Shown here: positions 16,581 to 25,868 of the stretch, in pieces
Layout of the letters: every line of letters begins with the position of its first letter
Numbering within the stretch: position 1 is the stretch's first letter
NCBI GenBank assembly: GCA_964403525.1
Contig: CAYOGE010000001.1
Span: 1-64,000, forward strand
From: JAJTGZ01 sp964403525
Lineage (GTDB): Bacteria; Planctomycetota; Phycisphaerae; Phycisphaerales; UBA1924
Reading direction: 5' to 3'
Length of the DNA: 64,000 bases
The notes under the pieces: generated by a model
What the model was told of the DNA's origin: nothing
The model's input: the letters and a program-made list of their open reading frames with translations, nothing else
Databases searched by the model: none
Translations under genes and position numbers: made by a program

Positions 16581-17873
16581 CTAGACCGTTGTCGGCGTCG
16601 GCGTTGGGTGATGGACGGGCTTCTCGCCCGTTGCGGCCAGCTTCAGCACGTCGGCGTACTTGCCGCAGGAGATCGGGCGCGTGTAGCGGTGTTCGAACAG
16701 CGTCCGGGCGGCTTCGCCCTGGCGCTTGCACGCCTGCGGATCAGCCATCATCTCCTTGATGATGCGGACGAGGCCGTCAACGTCGCCGAGCTCGCACCAG
16801 CGGCCCACCCCGTGCTGCTCGACCAGGTCGCGCAGCTCGCTCTTTGCTTCGCTGATCGCAACGATGGGCTTGCCCACGGCCAGCGACGAGTAGAGCTTGC
16901 TTGGGAAGCTGATCCCTTCGATCCCCTTGGCGATCGTCACGCTCGAGCAGTCGCACGAGTTGAGGCTCTCGGGGAGCTTCTCGATCGGCTGGTAGGGGAG
17001 CAGGATGGTGTTGGTGAGGTTCTTGGCCTTGATCTGGTCGGCGATCCACTGCCGGCGCCCGCCGGAGCCGATCAACACGAGCCGGAAGTTCTCGGCCTTG
17101 AGTTTCTCGGCGGCGGCGAGCATGGTCTCGAACTCGTAGTAGAGCCCGAGGTTGCCCGAGTACATCAGCACGAACGGCTCGACGAGCTTGTGGTCGCGGG
17201 CGAAGGGCTGCTGCGCCTTGGGGAGTGGCTTGAGGGTCTGCTCGTCGGCCCAGTTGGGGATGACGTGCACACGGTCGGGGGCGACGTTGTAGGTATCGAC
17301 GACGAGCTTTTTGGCGGCCTCGCAGAGCACGATGGACTGGTCGGCGTGCCGGTAGGTCTTGCGGTTGAGCCACATCCAGACACGATCGATCATGCTGCCG
17401 GACCTGACCTTTCCGGTCCAGACGCCGACTTGCGGGTGTGCGTCGTGCAGGAGCAGCACGTAGCGGTGCTTGCGCAGGCGCGACACGAACATGCCGACCG
17501 ACCCCAGGAAGGGCGGGTTGGTGGTGTAGAGGTGGACGTCCTGCTTGCGGCTTGTGAGGAGCACGCGAAGGGTCAAGGGGAGGACGAAGGTGAGGATGTT
17601 GAGCCCCCGCCCGATCATGTTGTCCTTGCTGAAGCGGGTCGTCCAGAGCCGGCGGATGTTGACACCGTCGGCGACCTCGTTCCATTCGACGGGCTTCCAG
17701 GTCTCGGGGGGGCCGTAGCTGGGCCGGCTGGTCATGACCTTGACGTTGAAGCCGTGCGCTGCGAGTTCGACGGCGAGTTCGTGGAGGAGCTGGCCGGTGC
17801 TCGCCACGTCGGGGGCGTAGTACTGGTTCAGGATCACGACCTGGGGCAGGCTGGGGTTGGTCTTGTTGGCCAT
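16581..17873 (-). CDS. GT4 glycosyltransferase (WbuB/WcaI-like)
   Basis: A 430-residue GT-B glycosyltransferase starting MANKTNPSLPQVVILNQYYAPDVASTG; the NQYYxPD start is typical of the WbuB/WcaI group, which transfers FucNAc or fucose-like sugars. Membrane-facing hydrophobic stretch: NILTFVLPLTLRVLLTS. Donor-site elements: VLMYSGNLGLYYEFETML, FRLVLIGSGGRR, ILLPYQPIEKLPESLNSCD and GIEGISFPSKLYSSLAVGKPIV. ATG 17873 is chosen from the family N-terminus. A TATAGT hexamer on the minus strand about 55 nt upstream could be its -10 box. It is divergent from the GT2 gene at 18037 and convergent with the epimerase gene. Confidence 0.9.
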   Translation of the reverse strand: MANKTNPSLPQVVILNQYYAPDVASTGQLLHELAVELAAHGFNVKVMTSRPSYGPPETWKPVEWNEVADGVNIRRLWTTRFSKDNMIGRGLNILTFVLPLTLRVLLTSRKQDVHLYTTNPPFLGSVGMFVSRLRKHRYVLLLHDAHPQVGVWTGKVRSGSMIDRVWMWLNRKTYRHADQSIVLCEAAKKLVVDTYNVAPDRVHVIPNWADEQTLKPLPKAQQPFARDHKLVEPFVLMYSGNLGLYYEFETMLAAAEKLKAENFRLVLIGSGGRRQWIADQIKAKNLTNTILLPYQPIEKLPESLNSCDCSSVTIAKGIEGISFPSKLYSSLAVGKPIVAISEAKSELRDLVEQHGVGRWCELGDVDGLVRIIKEMMADPQACKRQGEAARTLFEHRYTRPISCGKYADVLKLAATGEKPVHHPTPTPTTV

Positions 17874-18036
17874 GAGTGTCAACGCCGAGAACGCGAGGGA
17901 CCGATGGCCCCGTAACAGGTGCCGACTATATCGGCCCGTGCGCGCGGGCTGTTCACAGGGTTTTGCCCGAATGGGGCGGCGGCGCGTCATTTCGCCGATA
18001 GAACTCCGCTCTGGCCGCTCCCGTACCGGCACGCAC

Positions 18037-18912
18037 ATGGCTTTGCCTCTCCCGACCATCTCGGTTCCTCACGGCGGCGCCTATGTGGGCGCGCGGCCGG
18101 CGGTCTCGGTGGTGATCCTGACGCTCAACGAGGCGGGCAACATCCGCTCCTGCATAGATAGCTGTGCGTGGTGTGACGATGTGCACGTGCTGGACTCGGG
18201 CTCGACCGACGGAACTCAGGCGATCGCAGAGGGCGCCGGCGCGCGCGTCTGGTTCAACCGGTTCGAGAGCTTCGGCAAGCAGCGCAACTGGGCGATCGAC
18301 AACATCGCTATGAAGCACGACTGGGTGCTGCACCTTGACGCCGACGAACGGTGCACGCCCGAGCTGATCGCGGAGATCGACCGTGTGCTGGGCGGCAACC
18401 CGCCCGAGGCCGGCTACTACCTCGCCAACCAGATGGTGCTGATGGGTTCGTGGATCCGACATGCGTCTGGGTACCCGGCGTACCAGATGCGCCTGTTCCA
18501 CAAGGGGCGGATGCGGTTTACCGACGTCGGTCATGGGCAGCGCGAGGCGACGGACGGGGCGATCGGCACGCTGAAGAGCCCGTACGTGCACCTGAACTTC
18601 AGCAAGGGGCTCGACGACTGGTTCGCGCGGCACAACCGCTACAGCACGCTGGAGGCGGCGGAGGTGGTGAAGATGCTGGCGGAGCCGCTGGCGCTGGGGG
18701 ACGTGCTCAAGGGCGGGATCACGCGCCGGCGGGCGCTCAAGCGACTGGCGGCGCGGCTGCCGATGCGCAGTTCGCTGCGGTTCTGGATGACCCTGATCGT
18801 TCAGCGGGGGCTGCTGGACGGGGCCGCGGGGTGGCGGTACGCCAAGATGCTGGCGATCTACGAGGGGATGATCGCGCTGAAGGTGAAGGAGCGGGCGGGC
18901 GGGAGACCCTGA
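18037..18912 (+). CDS. GT2 family glycosyltransferase (WaaE/KdtX-like)
   Basis: A 291-residue GT-A glycosyltransferase: VSVVILTLNEAGNIRSCI, VHVLDSGSTDGTQAIA, WVLHLDADERCTPELIAEI (DxD) and the acceptor-side GYYLANQMVLMGSWIRHASG. This layout, with NEAxNI and a Gln-Arg-Asn-Trp-Ala segment (GKQRNWAI), matches the WaaE/KdtX-like branch that adds glucose to LPS-core-type acceptors. A basic helical C-terminus (RRRALKRLAARLPM) suggests peripheral membrane contact. ATG 18037 is chosen from the family N-terminus; there is no strong Shine-Dalgarno. The next gene starts 50 bp downstream on the same strand with its own -10-like hexamer. Confidence 0.88.
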   Translation: MALPLPTISVPHGGAYVGARPAVSVVILTLNEAGNIRSCIDSCAWCDDVHVLDSGSTDGTQAIAEGAGARVWFNRFESFGKQRNWAIDNIAMKHDWVLHLDADERCTPELIAEIDRVLGGNPPEAGYYLANQMVLMGSWIRHASGYPAYQMRLFHKGRMRFTDVGHGQREATDGAIGTLKSPYVHLNFSKGLDDWFARHNRYSTLEAAEVVKMLAEPLALGDVLKGGITRRRALKRLAARLPMRSSLRFWMTLIVQRGLLDGAAGWRYAKMLAIYEGMIALKVKERAGGRP

Positions 18913-18950
18913 ACGGCCAGGGCGTGCAGACGCGTGGCCGGTCGCGGTGG

Positions 18951-18956
18951 TACGCT
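18951..18956 (+). promoter_or_regulatory. Putative -10 box (TACGCT), leaderless spacing
   Basis: TACGCT is followed by CCGCCA and ATG 18963, almost the same layout as the MFS and GH5 genes in this window. Confidence 0.55.
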
Positions 18957-18962
18957 CCGCCA

Positions 18963-19721
18963 ATGCCCGCCGTCAGCATCATCATGACGCTCTACAACCG
19001 CGCTCGGTGGGTTGAGGCCGCGGCAAAGAGCGTGCTGGCGCAGACCGAGCGGGACCTCGAGCTGGTGATCGTTGACGACGGCTCGACGGACGGGTCGCTC
19101 GACATTGCCCAGCGGTTGGCCGCGAGCGACCCGCGCGTGCGTGTCTTCGCCGAGCCGCACCGCGGCGTGGTGGGAACGCTCAAGCGGGCCCACGAACTGA
19201 CTCGCGGCCGGCTGATCGGATGGGTTGACAGTGACGACCTGCTGGTTTCTGACGCGGTTGCGAGGTGCCGGGCCGTGCTGGAGTCGAACCCGGCGGTCGG
19301 GCTGGTCTACAGCGACCACGTGGAGATCGACGAGAACGGCGCGTTCCTGCGCGAGGGGACGCGGTCGAAAGTGCCGTACTCACGCGATGCGCTGCTGACG
19401 GACCTGATGACCTTTCAGTTCCGGCTCTTCCGCCGGTCGGTGTTCGACGCGTGCGGGGGGATCGACCCGGCGTTTACGGCGGCACCGGACTATGACTTCT
19501 GCCTGCGCGCGTCGGAGGTAACCGAGTTTGCCTATCTCCCCGTGCCGCTCTACTGCTACCGCATGCACGGGGCGTCGATCTCGGCGAGCAGGCAATTGGA
19601 GCAGATTACCAATTCGCAGCGTGCGGTAGAGAATGCCCTTGCCCGGCGGGGAATGGGGGGGCGTTTCCGTTTGAAGATGACGCTCAGAGCGCGCTTTGAG
19701 ATCGTGCCGGTCGCAGATTAA
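18963..19721 (+). CDS. GT2 family glycosyltransferase
   Basis: A 252-residue GT-A glycosyltransferase: VSIIMTLYNRARWVEAAAKS, LELVIVDDGSTDGSLDIA, GRLIGWVDSDDLLVSDAV (DxD), VGLVYSDHVEIDENG and DYDFCLRASEV. It is the second of a GT2 pair after 18037 but is not a near copy of it; it belongs to the generic WcaA-like branch. It closes the first polysaccharide block. Sugar specificity cannot be inferred. Confidence 0.88.
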   Translation: MPAVSIIMTLYNRARWVEAAAKSVLAQTERDLELVIVDDGSTDGSLDIAQRLAASDPRVRVFAEPHRGVVGTLKRAHELTRGRLIGWVDSDDLLVSDAVARCRAVLESNPAVGLVYSDHVEIDENGAFLREGTRSKVPYSRDALLTDLMTFQFRLFRRSVFDACGGIDPAFTAAPDYDFCLRASEVTEFAYLPVPLYCYRMHGASISASRQLEQITNSQRAVENALARRGMGGRFRLKMTLRARFEIVPVAD

Positions 19722-19796
19722 CGGCGAATCACACAGGAAAGTGCCGGCGGGATTGCTTGAAAGCAGGGCCCGCGTGCGCATACTCGTGTGTTGGCC

Positions 19797-19805
19797 TTAT
19801 CCACA
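19797..19805 (+). promoter_or_regulatory. Perfect DnaA box TTATCCACA
   Basis: An exact match to the E. coli consensus, lying 14 nt before the start of the HAF-repeat protein gene. It is a single site, so it is not an origin by itself. Confidence 0.35.
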
Positions 19806-19819
19806 TCAGGGAGCAACGG

Positions 19820-22441
19820 ATGAAGACGAGCATGACATTTGGGGCGAGCGCGCTGGCGTTGGTGGTGGGCAGCGCCGTCGCGGTGGGTCAGGTTTCTTCG
19901 TTTGTGATCCTGCCGCCGGCACCGGGTGACAACGCCGTGTTCCCTGAAGGGATCAGCGGCGACGGCTCAACCGTCTTTGGCGCGAGCGCGGTGCTGGGGG
20001 CCGGCAACTTTGAGGCCTACCGGTGGACGCCGTCGCAGGGAGCCCAGGACATCGGCGCCCTGATCAGCGGGCCCTTCTCGCGGGCGCTGGCCAGCAGCGC
20101 GAGCGGCCTGCGCGTGTTCGGTGAGGACAACGTCGGCGGGGGGTTTGAGTGGGCGTCGCCCGGCACTGTGACATCGTTGAGCGGTGGACGCGTGATTGAC
20201 GTGAGCGCGGACGGCTCGGTGCGTCTGACGACGAGCCAGCGGATCGGCGTAACGGCGACACCACTTCCTGCGCTGGCTGGCGATCAGGACGCCAACTGCC
20301 GAGCCATGAGCGCAGACGGGAACGCGGTCGCGCTGACAAGCCATTTCTTCCAGCAGGGGGGCGGCGGCTACGGCTACGGCGGCGGCGATCCGGACATCGT
20401 GCGTGACCAGGCCTGCCGCTGGACCGCCGGTGGCGGCACGGTGGGGTGCGGCTTCCTGCCGGGCACCGATCGCTCGTTCGCGACGAACATCTCTGAGGAC
20501 GGGGCCGTTGTGCTTGGCACGTGCCAGAGCGGCGGCACGGGGCCGACGCGCGGATTCCGGTGGACATCGGCGGGAGGGATCAGCGAGCTGCTTCCGATCG
20601 CCGGTCAGCCGATCCCAACCAGCGTCGAGCCGGTTGACTCATCCGCCGACGGGTCGGTCGTGGTTTGCGATGTTGACGGTCAGGCGTGCGTATGGACCGA
20701 GGCGGGCGGCTTCAGGCCGCTCAAGCAGATCCTTCTTGCAAACGGCCTGGACGTTGGGCCGTGGGTTTTCTACTCGGTCGCGGGGATCTCTGACGACGGG
20801 CGGATCGTCACAGGAAACGCGCTCGACGCTTCGGGCAACATTGCGGCGTTTGCAACACCCCTGGACTCCACCTGTCAGCCGCCGGCGAACCCGTGGACGG
20901 CCGCGCGGCGGGTGATCGTTGCTGACGGTGATGCGTTGCCGGGCGGGGGGACGGCGTCGTCGGTGCGGGAAGCCACGGTCGCCGGCAGCGGTGCGGCGCT
21001 GGTCCGCAGCGGCAGCGACGTCTGGCTCTCGCCCGCGGGCGGCGGAGCGCTCGTCGCGGTGGCCACCGGCGTAACCGGCGATTTTATCGGGGTCGAGAGT
21101 GTCGCGCTGAGCGACAGCGGCATCGTGGCGATCACGAGGCTCTCGACGCTCACCGGGCAAGGAAACGCTCGGACCCTTCAGGTCGGACCCGTCGGTGGCC
21201 TGGTGACCATCGCCGCCAACGGTGACGCCGTGCCCGTAGCCAGCGGCGGCGGCTCGCTGGCCACCTTCACCGGGTTTGATGGCCCGTTTGTCAACGGCGG
21301 CGGCCTGGCTGCTTTTCAGAGCCGTGTCGACGGCGGCACGTTAGGAACTACGCAGTTGTTCGCGTACAACGCAGCGAACCCGACGGGGCTCGTGCGCTTC
21401 GCGCCAGCCGTAACCCTGACATCACCATTCGCGCTCGCGCTGAGCGACTCCGGCGCAGCGCTCTGGAAGGCAGCAGAAGGCCTGGCAGCCGGCGGCCCCC
21501 CTCCGGCGACGACCCCCCTCATTGCGCCGACCGGCGGGGCAGCGCCCGGGATCGCGGGGGGAACGTTCTCGTCGTTCCCGCGCGCTGTGATCAACGGTGC
21601 TGGAACGGTTGCTTTCGTGGCGGCCGTGAGCACACCAGGTGGGACGGTGAGCGCGGCCTACCGGAAAGGAGCGGGCGGGGCGCTGCAACTGATCGCGGCG
21701 ACTGGCTCGACGATCGGCGCTGGCCTGTCGCTGCTGGATATTCACGACGTGCAGATCGCCGAGAACGGCTCGGTTTATCTGGAGTCAAGCCTGCAGTCGT
21801 CGGGCGATGGAGTGGTCTTCAAGGTCCGGCCTGACGGCTCGACGGTGCTGGTCGCCCGCGATGGTGACCAGCTCCCCGGCAACAGCGCCTGCCGCGCCAT
21901 GAGCGGGTGGCAACTGCGCGGAGTTGACGGCCGCCGCGTGCTGCTGACGGCGGGTGTGAGTGGCTTGAGCGGTACGTCGCAGGCGTTGGTTTCATGGGGC
22001 GAAGGAGAGCCGCTGTCGGTCCTGACCGTCACGGGCGGGTCGGAGACGTTCCGACCGGGGCTCGCTGGGACCGTCGGCTCTCTGCTGCTCAGCAACCAGA
22101 ACGGCAACGGGCACGACGGGCGCAACAGCAGCTTCAGCGGTGGACGGGTTGTCTACAGCGCGCTGGTGACCGATGCACAGAACGTGACGCGGCGGGTGGT
22201 TGTTGAAGAGACCCTGCCGGTGCTCCCATGTGGGACCGCGGATGTGGGGATGCAGGGAGGGGTCGTGGGGCCCGACGGTTTGTTGAACAACAACGACTTC
22301 GTCGCGTTTATCGATCTGTTCTTCAGCGCCGATCCGCGGGCGGACGTCGGCTCGCAGGGCGGCGTCGCGGGGGGTGACGGTCAGTTCAACAACAACGACT
22401 TTGTTGTGTTCATCGACCGGTTCTTCGCGGGGTGCACCTGA
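19820..22441 (+). CDS. Secreted HAF-repeat/propeller protein with C-terminal GC-type dockerin
   Basis: An 873-residue secreted protein. The signal peptide is at residues 1-23 (FGASALALVVGSAVAVGQ). Residues 40-350 hold HAF-type repeats with the core S-A-D-G-S/x-x-V (ISGDGSTVFG, SADGNAVALTS, SEDGAVVLGTC, SADGSVVVCD, SDDGRIVTGNAL), expected to fold as a propeller. Residues 370-790 hold longer repeats with Asn-Gly-Gly/Ala-Gly-xx-AF cores (VNGGGLAAFQSR, INGAGTVAFVAAV), a second propeller-like domain. The last 70 residues contain two units NNNDFVAFID and NNNDFVVFID and end FFAGCT; this matches the C-terminal domain of the M36 protease at 42836. The start has GGGAG 5 nt upstream. The role is unknown; the C-terminal domain suggests sorting or anchoring outside the cytoplasm. 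Confidence 0.85.
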   Translation: MKTSMTFGASALALVVGSAVAVGQVSSFVILPPAPGDNAVFPEGISGDGSTVFGASAVLGAGNFEAYRWTPSQGAQDIGALISGPFSRALASSASGLRVFGEDNVGGGFEWASPGTVTSLSGGRVIDVSADGSVRLTTSQRIGVTATPLPALAGDQDANCRAMSADGNAVALTSHFFQQGGGGYGYGGGDPDIVRDQACRWTAGGGTVGCGFLPGTDRSFATNISEDGAVVLGTCQSGGTGPTRGFRWTSAGGISELLPIAGQPIPTSVEPVDSSADGSVVVCDVDGQACVWTEAGGFRPLKQILLANGLDVGPWVFYSVAGISDDGRIVTGNALDASGNIAAFATPLDSTCQPPANPWTAARRVIVADGDALPGGGTASSVREATVAGSGAALVRSGSDVWLSPAGGGALVAVATGVTGDFIGVESVALSDSGIVAITRLSTLTGQGNARTLQVGPVGGLVTIAANGDAVPVASGGGSLATFTGFDGPFVNGGGLAAFQSRVDGGTLGTTQLFAYNAANPTGLVRFAPAVTLTSPFALALSDSGAALWKAAEGLAAGGPPPATTPLIAPTGGAAPGIAGGTFSSFPRAVINGAGTVAFVAAVSTPGGTVSAAYRKGAGGALQLIAATGSTIGAGLSLLDIHDVQIAENGSVYLESSLQSSGDGVVFKVRPDGSTVLVARDGDQLPGNSACRAMSGWQLRGVDGRRVLLTAGVSGLSGTSQALVSWGEGEPLSVLTVTGGSETFRPGLAGTVGSLLLSNQNGNGHDGRNSSFSGGRVVYSALVTDAQNVTRRVVVEETLPVLPCGTADVGMQGGVVGPDGLLNNNDFVAFIDLFFSADPRADVGSQGGVAGGDGQFNNNDFVVFIDRFFAGCT

Positions 22442-22471
22442 CGGCGGACCGGCGTGATCGGCGCGTGCCTG

Positions 22472-23491
22472 TCAGCGGGCCCGGCTCGCGGTGGCGGGCT
22501 CGCCGCCGGGCGCCTGTCGCGGGAGGTACTCGCGGCCGGTGAAGAGGTGGTCGAGCCCCTCACCGATTGCAACGACCAGGTTCCCGAGCATGTCGAACGG
22601 CAGGGCGATCGGGCCGATCGCTTTCATGCCTGAGTTGATGCCGACGCGCGACACGCGCGGCTCGGGCGCGGAGCGGCCGGCCGGCAAATCGGTGGGCTGC
22701 TGGGCCGAAGCGGTCGGGGGGACCCACGACACGAGGGCGGTCTCGGCCATGCCCGGGCGGGCCGGCGCGATGCGGGGGCGGGTCTTGGAGGTGAGCGGGG
22801 CGAGCGGATCGGCGATCGACGGGGTTGCGGGCCGGGCGGGCGGTTCGACTGCGCCGCGGGCCGCCGCCGTTGCGATCGGGTTCCTGACACCCTCGTGCTG
22901 GCGGCGGATGACCTCCTGCATTTCACGCACCTCGCGCTCGACCTCTTCGACGGGGTATGCGCCGCGGTCACGGGGGGTGACGGCGGCGGGCGGCGGCGCA
23001 GGATTCTGCGGGGCGACGGCGATCTGGTCGAGGCGGCGCTGGAGCGCATCGAGTCGGCTGCGCAGTTCCTGGATCGAGGCATCTGGTGCGGGTGAGGGCG
23101 CCGGTGCGGCGGCGGGCTCGAGGCGGTCGGCGCGGGCGCGGAGGTCCGCGACGGTGCCCGCCAGTTCGCCGATGCGGTCACGCAGCGCACCCTGCTCGCG
23201 CTCACGGTCGGCCCGTTCGGAGCGGTCACCGCGGAGGTCGTTGCGGAGCGAGGCGACCTCGCGTGAGAGCTTCTCCTGGCCACTCGCGATGCGCTCTGAC
23301 CTGGCGTCGATCGCGCCGACCGACTGCCGGACGCCCGACATCTGGGGCCAGGCGTTGTAGAGCATGAGGCCGAAGGCCAGCAGCAGCAGCGTGAAGCCCG
23401 CGGCACCGCCAAGCGCAAGACGGGCGGTCCAGTCCGCGTCGGGCTGGCTGGGCGTTGACAGCTGGATTCGCCGCGCGGGCATCGTCTGCAT
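22472..23491 (-). CDS. Membrane-anchored coiled-coil protein, function unknown
   Basis: A 339-residue protein. There is one N-terminal membrane helix at residues 25-47 (RLALGGAAGFTLLLLAFGLM), then a charged coiled coil at about residues 55-125 (ERIASGQEKLSREVASLRND, RIGELAGTVADLRARADRL) and a second short one (ELRSRLDALQRRLDQI). A Pro/Ala-rich linker and a C-terminal segment KAIGPIALPFDMLGNLVVAI follow. AGGAG lies 7 nt before ATG 23491. The topology suggests most of the chain is periplasmic. No family is recognised. It is convergent with the HAF-repeat gene, ending 30 bp from its stop. Confidence 0.72.
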   Translation of the reverse strand: MQTMPARRIQLSTPSQPDADWTARLALGGAAGFTLLLLAFGLMLYNAWPQMSGVRQSVGAIDARSERIASGQEKLSREVASLRNDLRGDRSERADREREQGALRDRIGELAGTVADLRARADRLEPAAAPAPSPAPDASIQELRSRLDALQRRLDQIAVAPQNPAPPPAAVTPRDRGAYPVEEVEREVREMQEVIRRQHEGVRNPIATAAARGAVEPPARPATPSIADPLAPLTSKTRPRIAPARPGMAETALVSWVPPTASAQQPTDLPAGRSAPEPRVSRVGINSGMKAIGPIALPFDMLGNLVVAIGEGLDHLFTGREYLPRQAPGGEPATASRAR

Positions 23492-23688
23492 GCTCTTCTC
23501 CTTTCAGGGCCCTGGCGACTGGCGTTCGCGCGGACGCTGAAGAGAAGCTACACCACGTGCGAGAGGCCGCAAGGGGGGCGGAGAATCGGCGGTCGCACAG
23601 GCGGCGCCGCTTGCCGGGTGTGACGGGGGCGCACCGGTTATGGGGCGCAGCCTGAGCGGGGCGGCGGCGTGACGCCCGTTGGGACATG

Positions 23689-23713
23689 AAAAAGCCCCGG
23701 GTGACCGGGGCTT
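23689..23713 (-). terminator. Rho-independent terminator after transketolase
   Basis: On the minus strand AAGCCCCGG, a 4-nt loop, CCGGGGCTT and a run of T. It lies 30 bp after the transketolase stop and is one of the clearest terminators in the window. Confidence 0.88.
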
Positions 23714-23743
23714 AATCGAAGCTGGGCTGGCCGGGCCGCGGTA

Positions 23744-25714
23744 TCAGGCGACCTGCAGGACGCTCATGATCTCCTTGACGATGTCGGCGGCGGTGAGGCC
23801 GCACATCGCCAGGACCTCCTCGGGCGTCTTGGCGCTCTTGGGGATGCGCTTGACGAACATCTGGCGGAGCGTGAACGCGTCGCCCGAGGCGGTGAGCGCA
23901 TCGGCAACGCACGAGCCCAGGCCGCCGCCGTAGTTGTCCTCGATCGTGATGATCATGCCGTTGTTGGCGTTGGCGATGTCGAGGAGCTTGTCGGAGTCAA
24001 ACGGCAGCGAGTAGAGGTCGACGAGCGTGGCGGAGATGCCGGCCTTGTCCAGCAGGTCGAGGGCCTTGTTGGCCTCGTGGACCATCGCGCCGGCGGCGCA
24101 GATGAGGATGTCGCGCCCCTCGCTGAGCACCTCGAAGCCGCCCAGGTTGAAGAGCGTGGCGTCTGAGTAGAGGAACTCGGTCTCGTTGCGGAGCGTGCGC
24201 ATGTAGCAGACGCCCTCGTACTCGGCCATCACGTGGGTGAGGGCGTAGGCGGCGTAGGCGTCGGCGGGCTGAAGGAGGTAGCAGCCGGGGTTGCCGCGGT
24301 GGTCCTTCATCGTGGAGAACGAGCGGAACCAGGAGATGTCGGGGAGCGACATCTGGCTGGGCCCGTCGGCGGCGAGGGTGATGCCGGCGTGGCTGCCGAC
24401 GATCTTGAGGTTCGCGCCGGAGTTGATCGCCATCTCGATCTGGTCGTAGCCGCGGGTGACGAACTTGGCGAAGGTCGAGCAGAACGGCACCTTGCCGCCC
24501 GCGGAGAGGCCCGCGGCGACGGAGTACATGTTCTGCTCGGCGATCTTGCACTCGAAGAAGCGGTTGGTGAGCGCGGCGTCCTTCTTGAACAGGTCCGCGA
24601 AGGTCGAGTTTGAGACGTCGGCGTCGAGCACGACGACGCGGTCGGACTGGTGGCCCAGGGCGCGGAGGGCGATGCCGTAGGCGCGGCGGGTGGCCATCTT
24701 GCCCGTCTGAAGGGCGGAGACCATGTCGAACTTCTTGGCGATCTCACCCAGCGGCACGATGTCGATCCCCGGCACCTCGCTCGGCTTGGCCTCGCTGGGG
24801 GGCTGGATCTCGAACGAGTCGGAGTTGACCAGGCTGGTGGTCATCTCGACGCGCTTCTGGTCGAGCTCGGCGATGGCCTTCTTGAGCGTCTCGCCCGTGG
24901 CGGGCTTGCCGTGCCAGCCGGCGCCCGACATCACGGTGGTGCCCCAGCCCTTCACCGTCTTGGCGACCACCGCCATCGGCTGGGCATCGACGTCGCCGCT
25001 GATCTTGGCGAACTGGTCGAAGGCGGCCTTGATCTCCTTGGGGTTGTGCCCGTCGATGGTCACGACCTTGTACCCGTACGCCTCGAGCTTCGCGGCGATG
25101 ACCGCGGGCGTCTGCTGCTTGCTGACGCGGTCGGCCTGGCCGTACTCGTTGCAGTTGAAGATCGTCAGCACGTTGCTGAGCTTGTGGTCCTGGATGTAGT
25201 CGAGCGCCTCGGCGATCTGGCCCTCGCGGCTCTCGCCGTCGCCGATGATGCAGTAGATGCGCTTGTCCATGCCGTCGAGGCGGGCGGCGTTGGCGAGGCC
25301 CGCGGCGACCGAGAGGCCCTGGCCGAGGCTGCCGGTGGCGGCGTCGAAGAAGGGGAAGCCCTCCATGGGGTTCGGGTGACCGTCGATCTCGCTGTTGGCC
25401 TCGCGGAGCTTCATCGCGTCGGCGATGGTCATGGAGCGGCGGTTCTCGGGGTCCTTGCCGATCTTGACGCCCAGCTTGGCGCAGGCGGCGTAGACGATGG
25501 GGACGGCGTGCCCTTCGGAGAGCACGAGCCGGTCGGAGGTGGGGTAATCGGGGTAGTCGGGTGACCAGCGCATCGACGAGAACATCAGCACGGTGATGAT
25601 GTGCCCGAGGGACATGGCGGTGGACGGGTGGCCGCTGCCGGCGGCAGCGCACATGTCGAGGCTCAGGCGGTCGAGTTCGATGGCCTGGGCGTGGACGGCG
25701 GCTTCAAATGACAT
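23744..25714 (-). CDS. tkt: Transketolase
   Basis: A 656-residue thiamine-diphosphate enzyme of the pentose phosphate pathway (C2 ketol transfer). Visible: SGHPSTAMSLGHII, SEGHAVPIVYA, GSLGQGLSVAAGLANAAR, the ThDP motif IIGDGESREGQIAEALDYI, and the Pyr domain with VVVLDADVSNSTFAD, the catalytic Glu in FFECKIAEQNMYSVAAG, and FVTRGYDQIEM. C-terminal domain: DILICAAGAMVHEA. AGGAG 7 nt before ATG 25714 decides the start over an upstream in-frame ATG at 25738. A strong terminator follows. It is divergent from dnaN across 379 bp. Confidence 0.96.
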   Translation of the reverse strand: MSFEAAVHAQAIELDRLSLDMCAAAGSGHPSTAMSLGHIITVLMFSSMRWSPDYPDYPTSDRLVLSEGHAVPIVYAACAKLGVKIGKDPENRRSMTIADAMKLREANSEIDGHPNPMEGFPFFDAATGSLGQGLSVAAGLANAARLDGMDKRIYCIIGDGESREGQIAEALDYIQDHKLSNVLTIFNCNEYGQADRVSKQQTPAVIAAKLEAYGYKVVTIDGHNPKEIKAAFDQFAKISGDVDAQPMAVVAKTVKGWGTTVMSGAGWHGKPATGETLKKAIAELDQKRVEMTTSLVNSDSFEIQPPSEAKPSEVPGIDIVPLGEIAKKFDMVSALQTGKMATRRAYGIALRALGHQSDRVVVLDADVSNSTFADLFKKDAALTNRFFECKIAEQNMYSVAAGLSAGGKVPFCSTFAKFVTRGYDQIEMAINSGANLKIVGSHAGITLAADGPSQMSLPDISWFRSFSTMKDHRGNPGCYLLQPADAYAAYALTHVMAEYEGVCYMRTLRNETEFLYSDATLFNLGGFEVLSEGRDILICAAGAMVHEANKALDLLDKAGISATLVDLYSLPFDSDKLLDIANANNGMIITIEDNYGGGLGSCVADALTASGDAFTLRQMFVKRIPKSAKTPEEVLAMCGLTAADIVKEIMSVLQVA

Positions 25715-25852
25715 CGGCGGCTCCTGGTAACTCCCCATGCAGGGGATTGGGGACGGGCACAGATCGGTTTACACCGGCCAGACGGGGTTCTGGGCGGCAA
25801 GGGTACAGCATCGACCGCGCCAATCGGTCGTCTGCAAAGTCGATCCGGCGAC

Positions 25853-25868
25853 TGGCACGGGGTTTGCC
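25853..25868 (+). promoter_or_regulatory. Sigma-54-type promoter match upstream of dnaN
   Basis: TGGCACG, 4 nt, TTGC: an exact match to the -24/-12 core with correct spacing, in an intergenic region and pointing at dnaN 226 bp away. No enhancer-binding protein gene is nearby, so function is unproven. Confidence 0.4.

Noticed and set aside
19797..19805. Replication origin at the DnaA box
   Set aside because: A single box without a cluster or AT-rich unwinding element.
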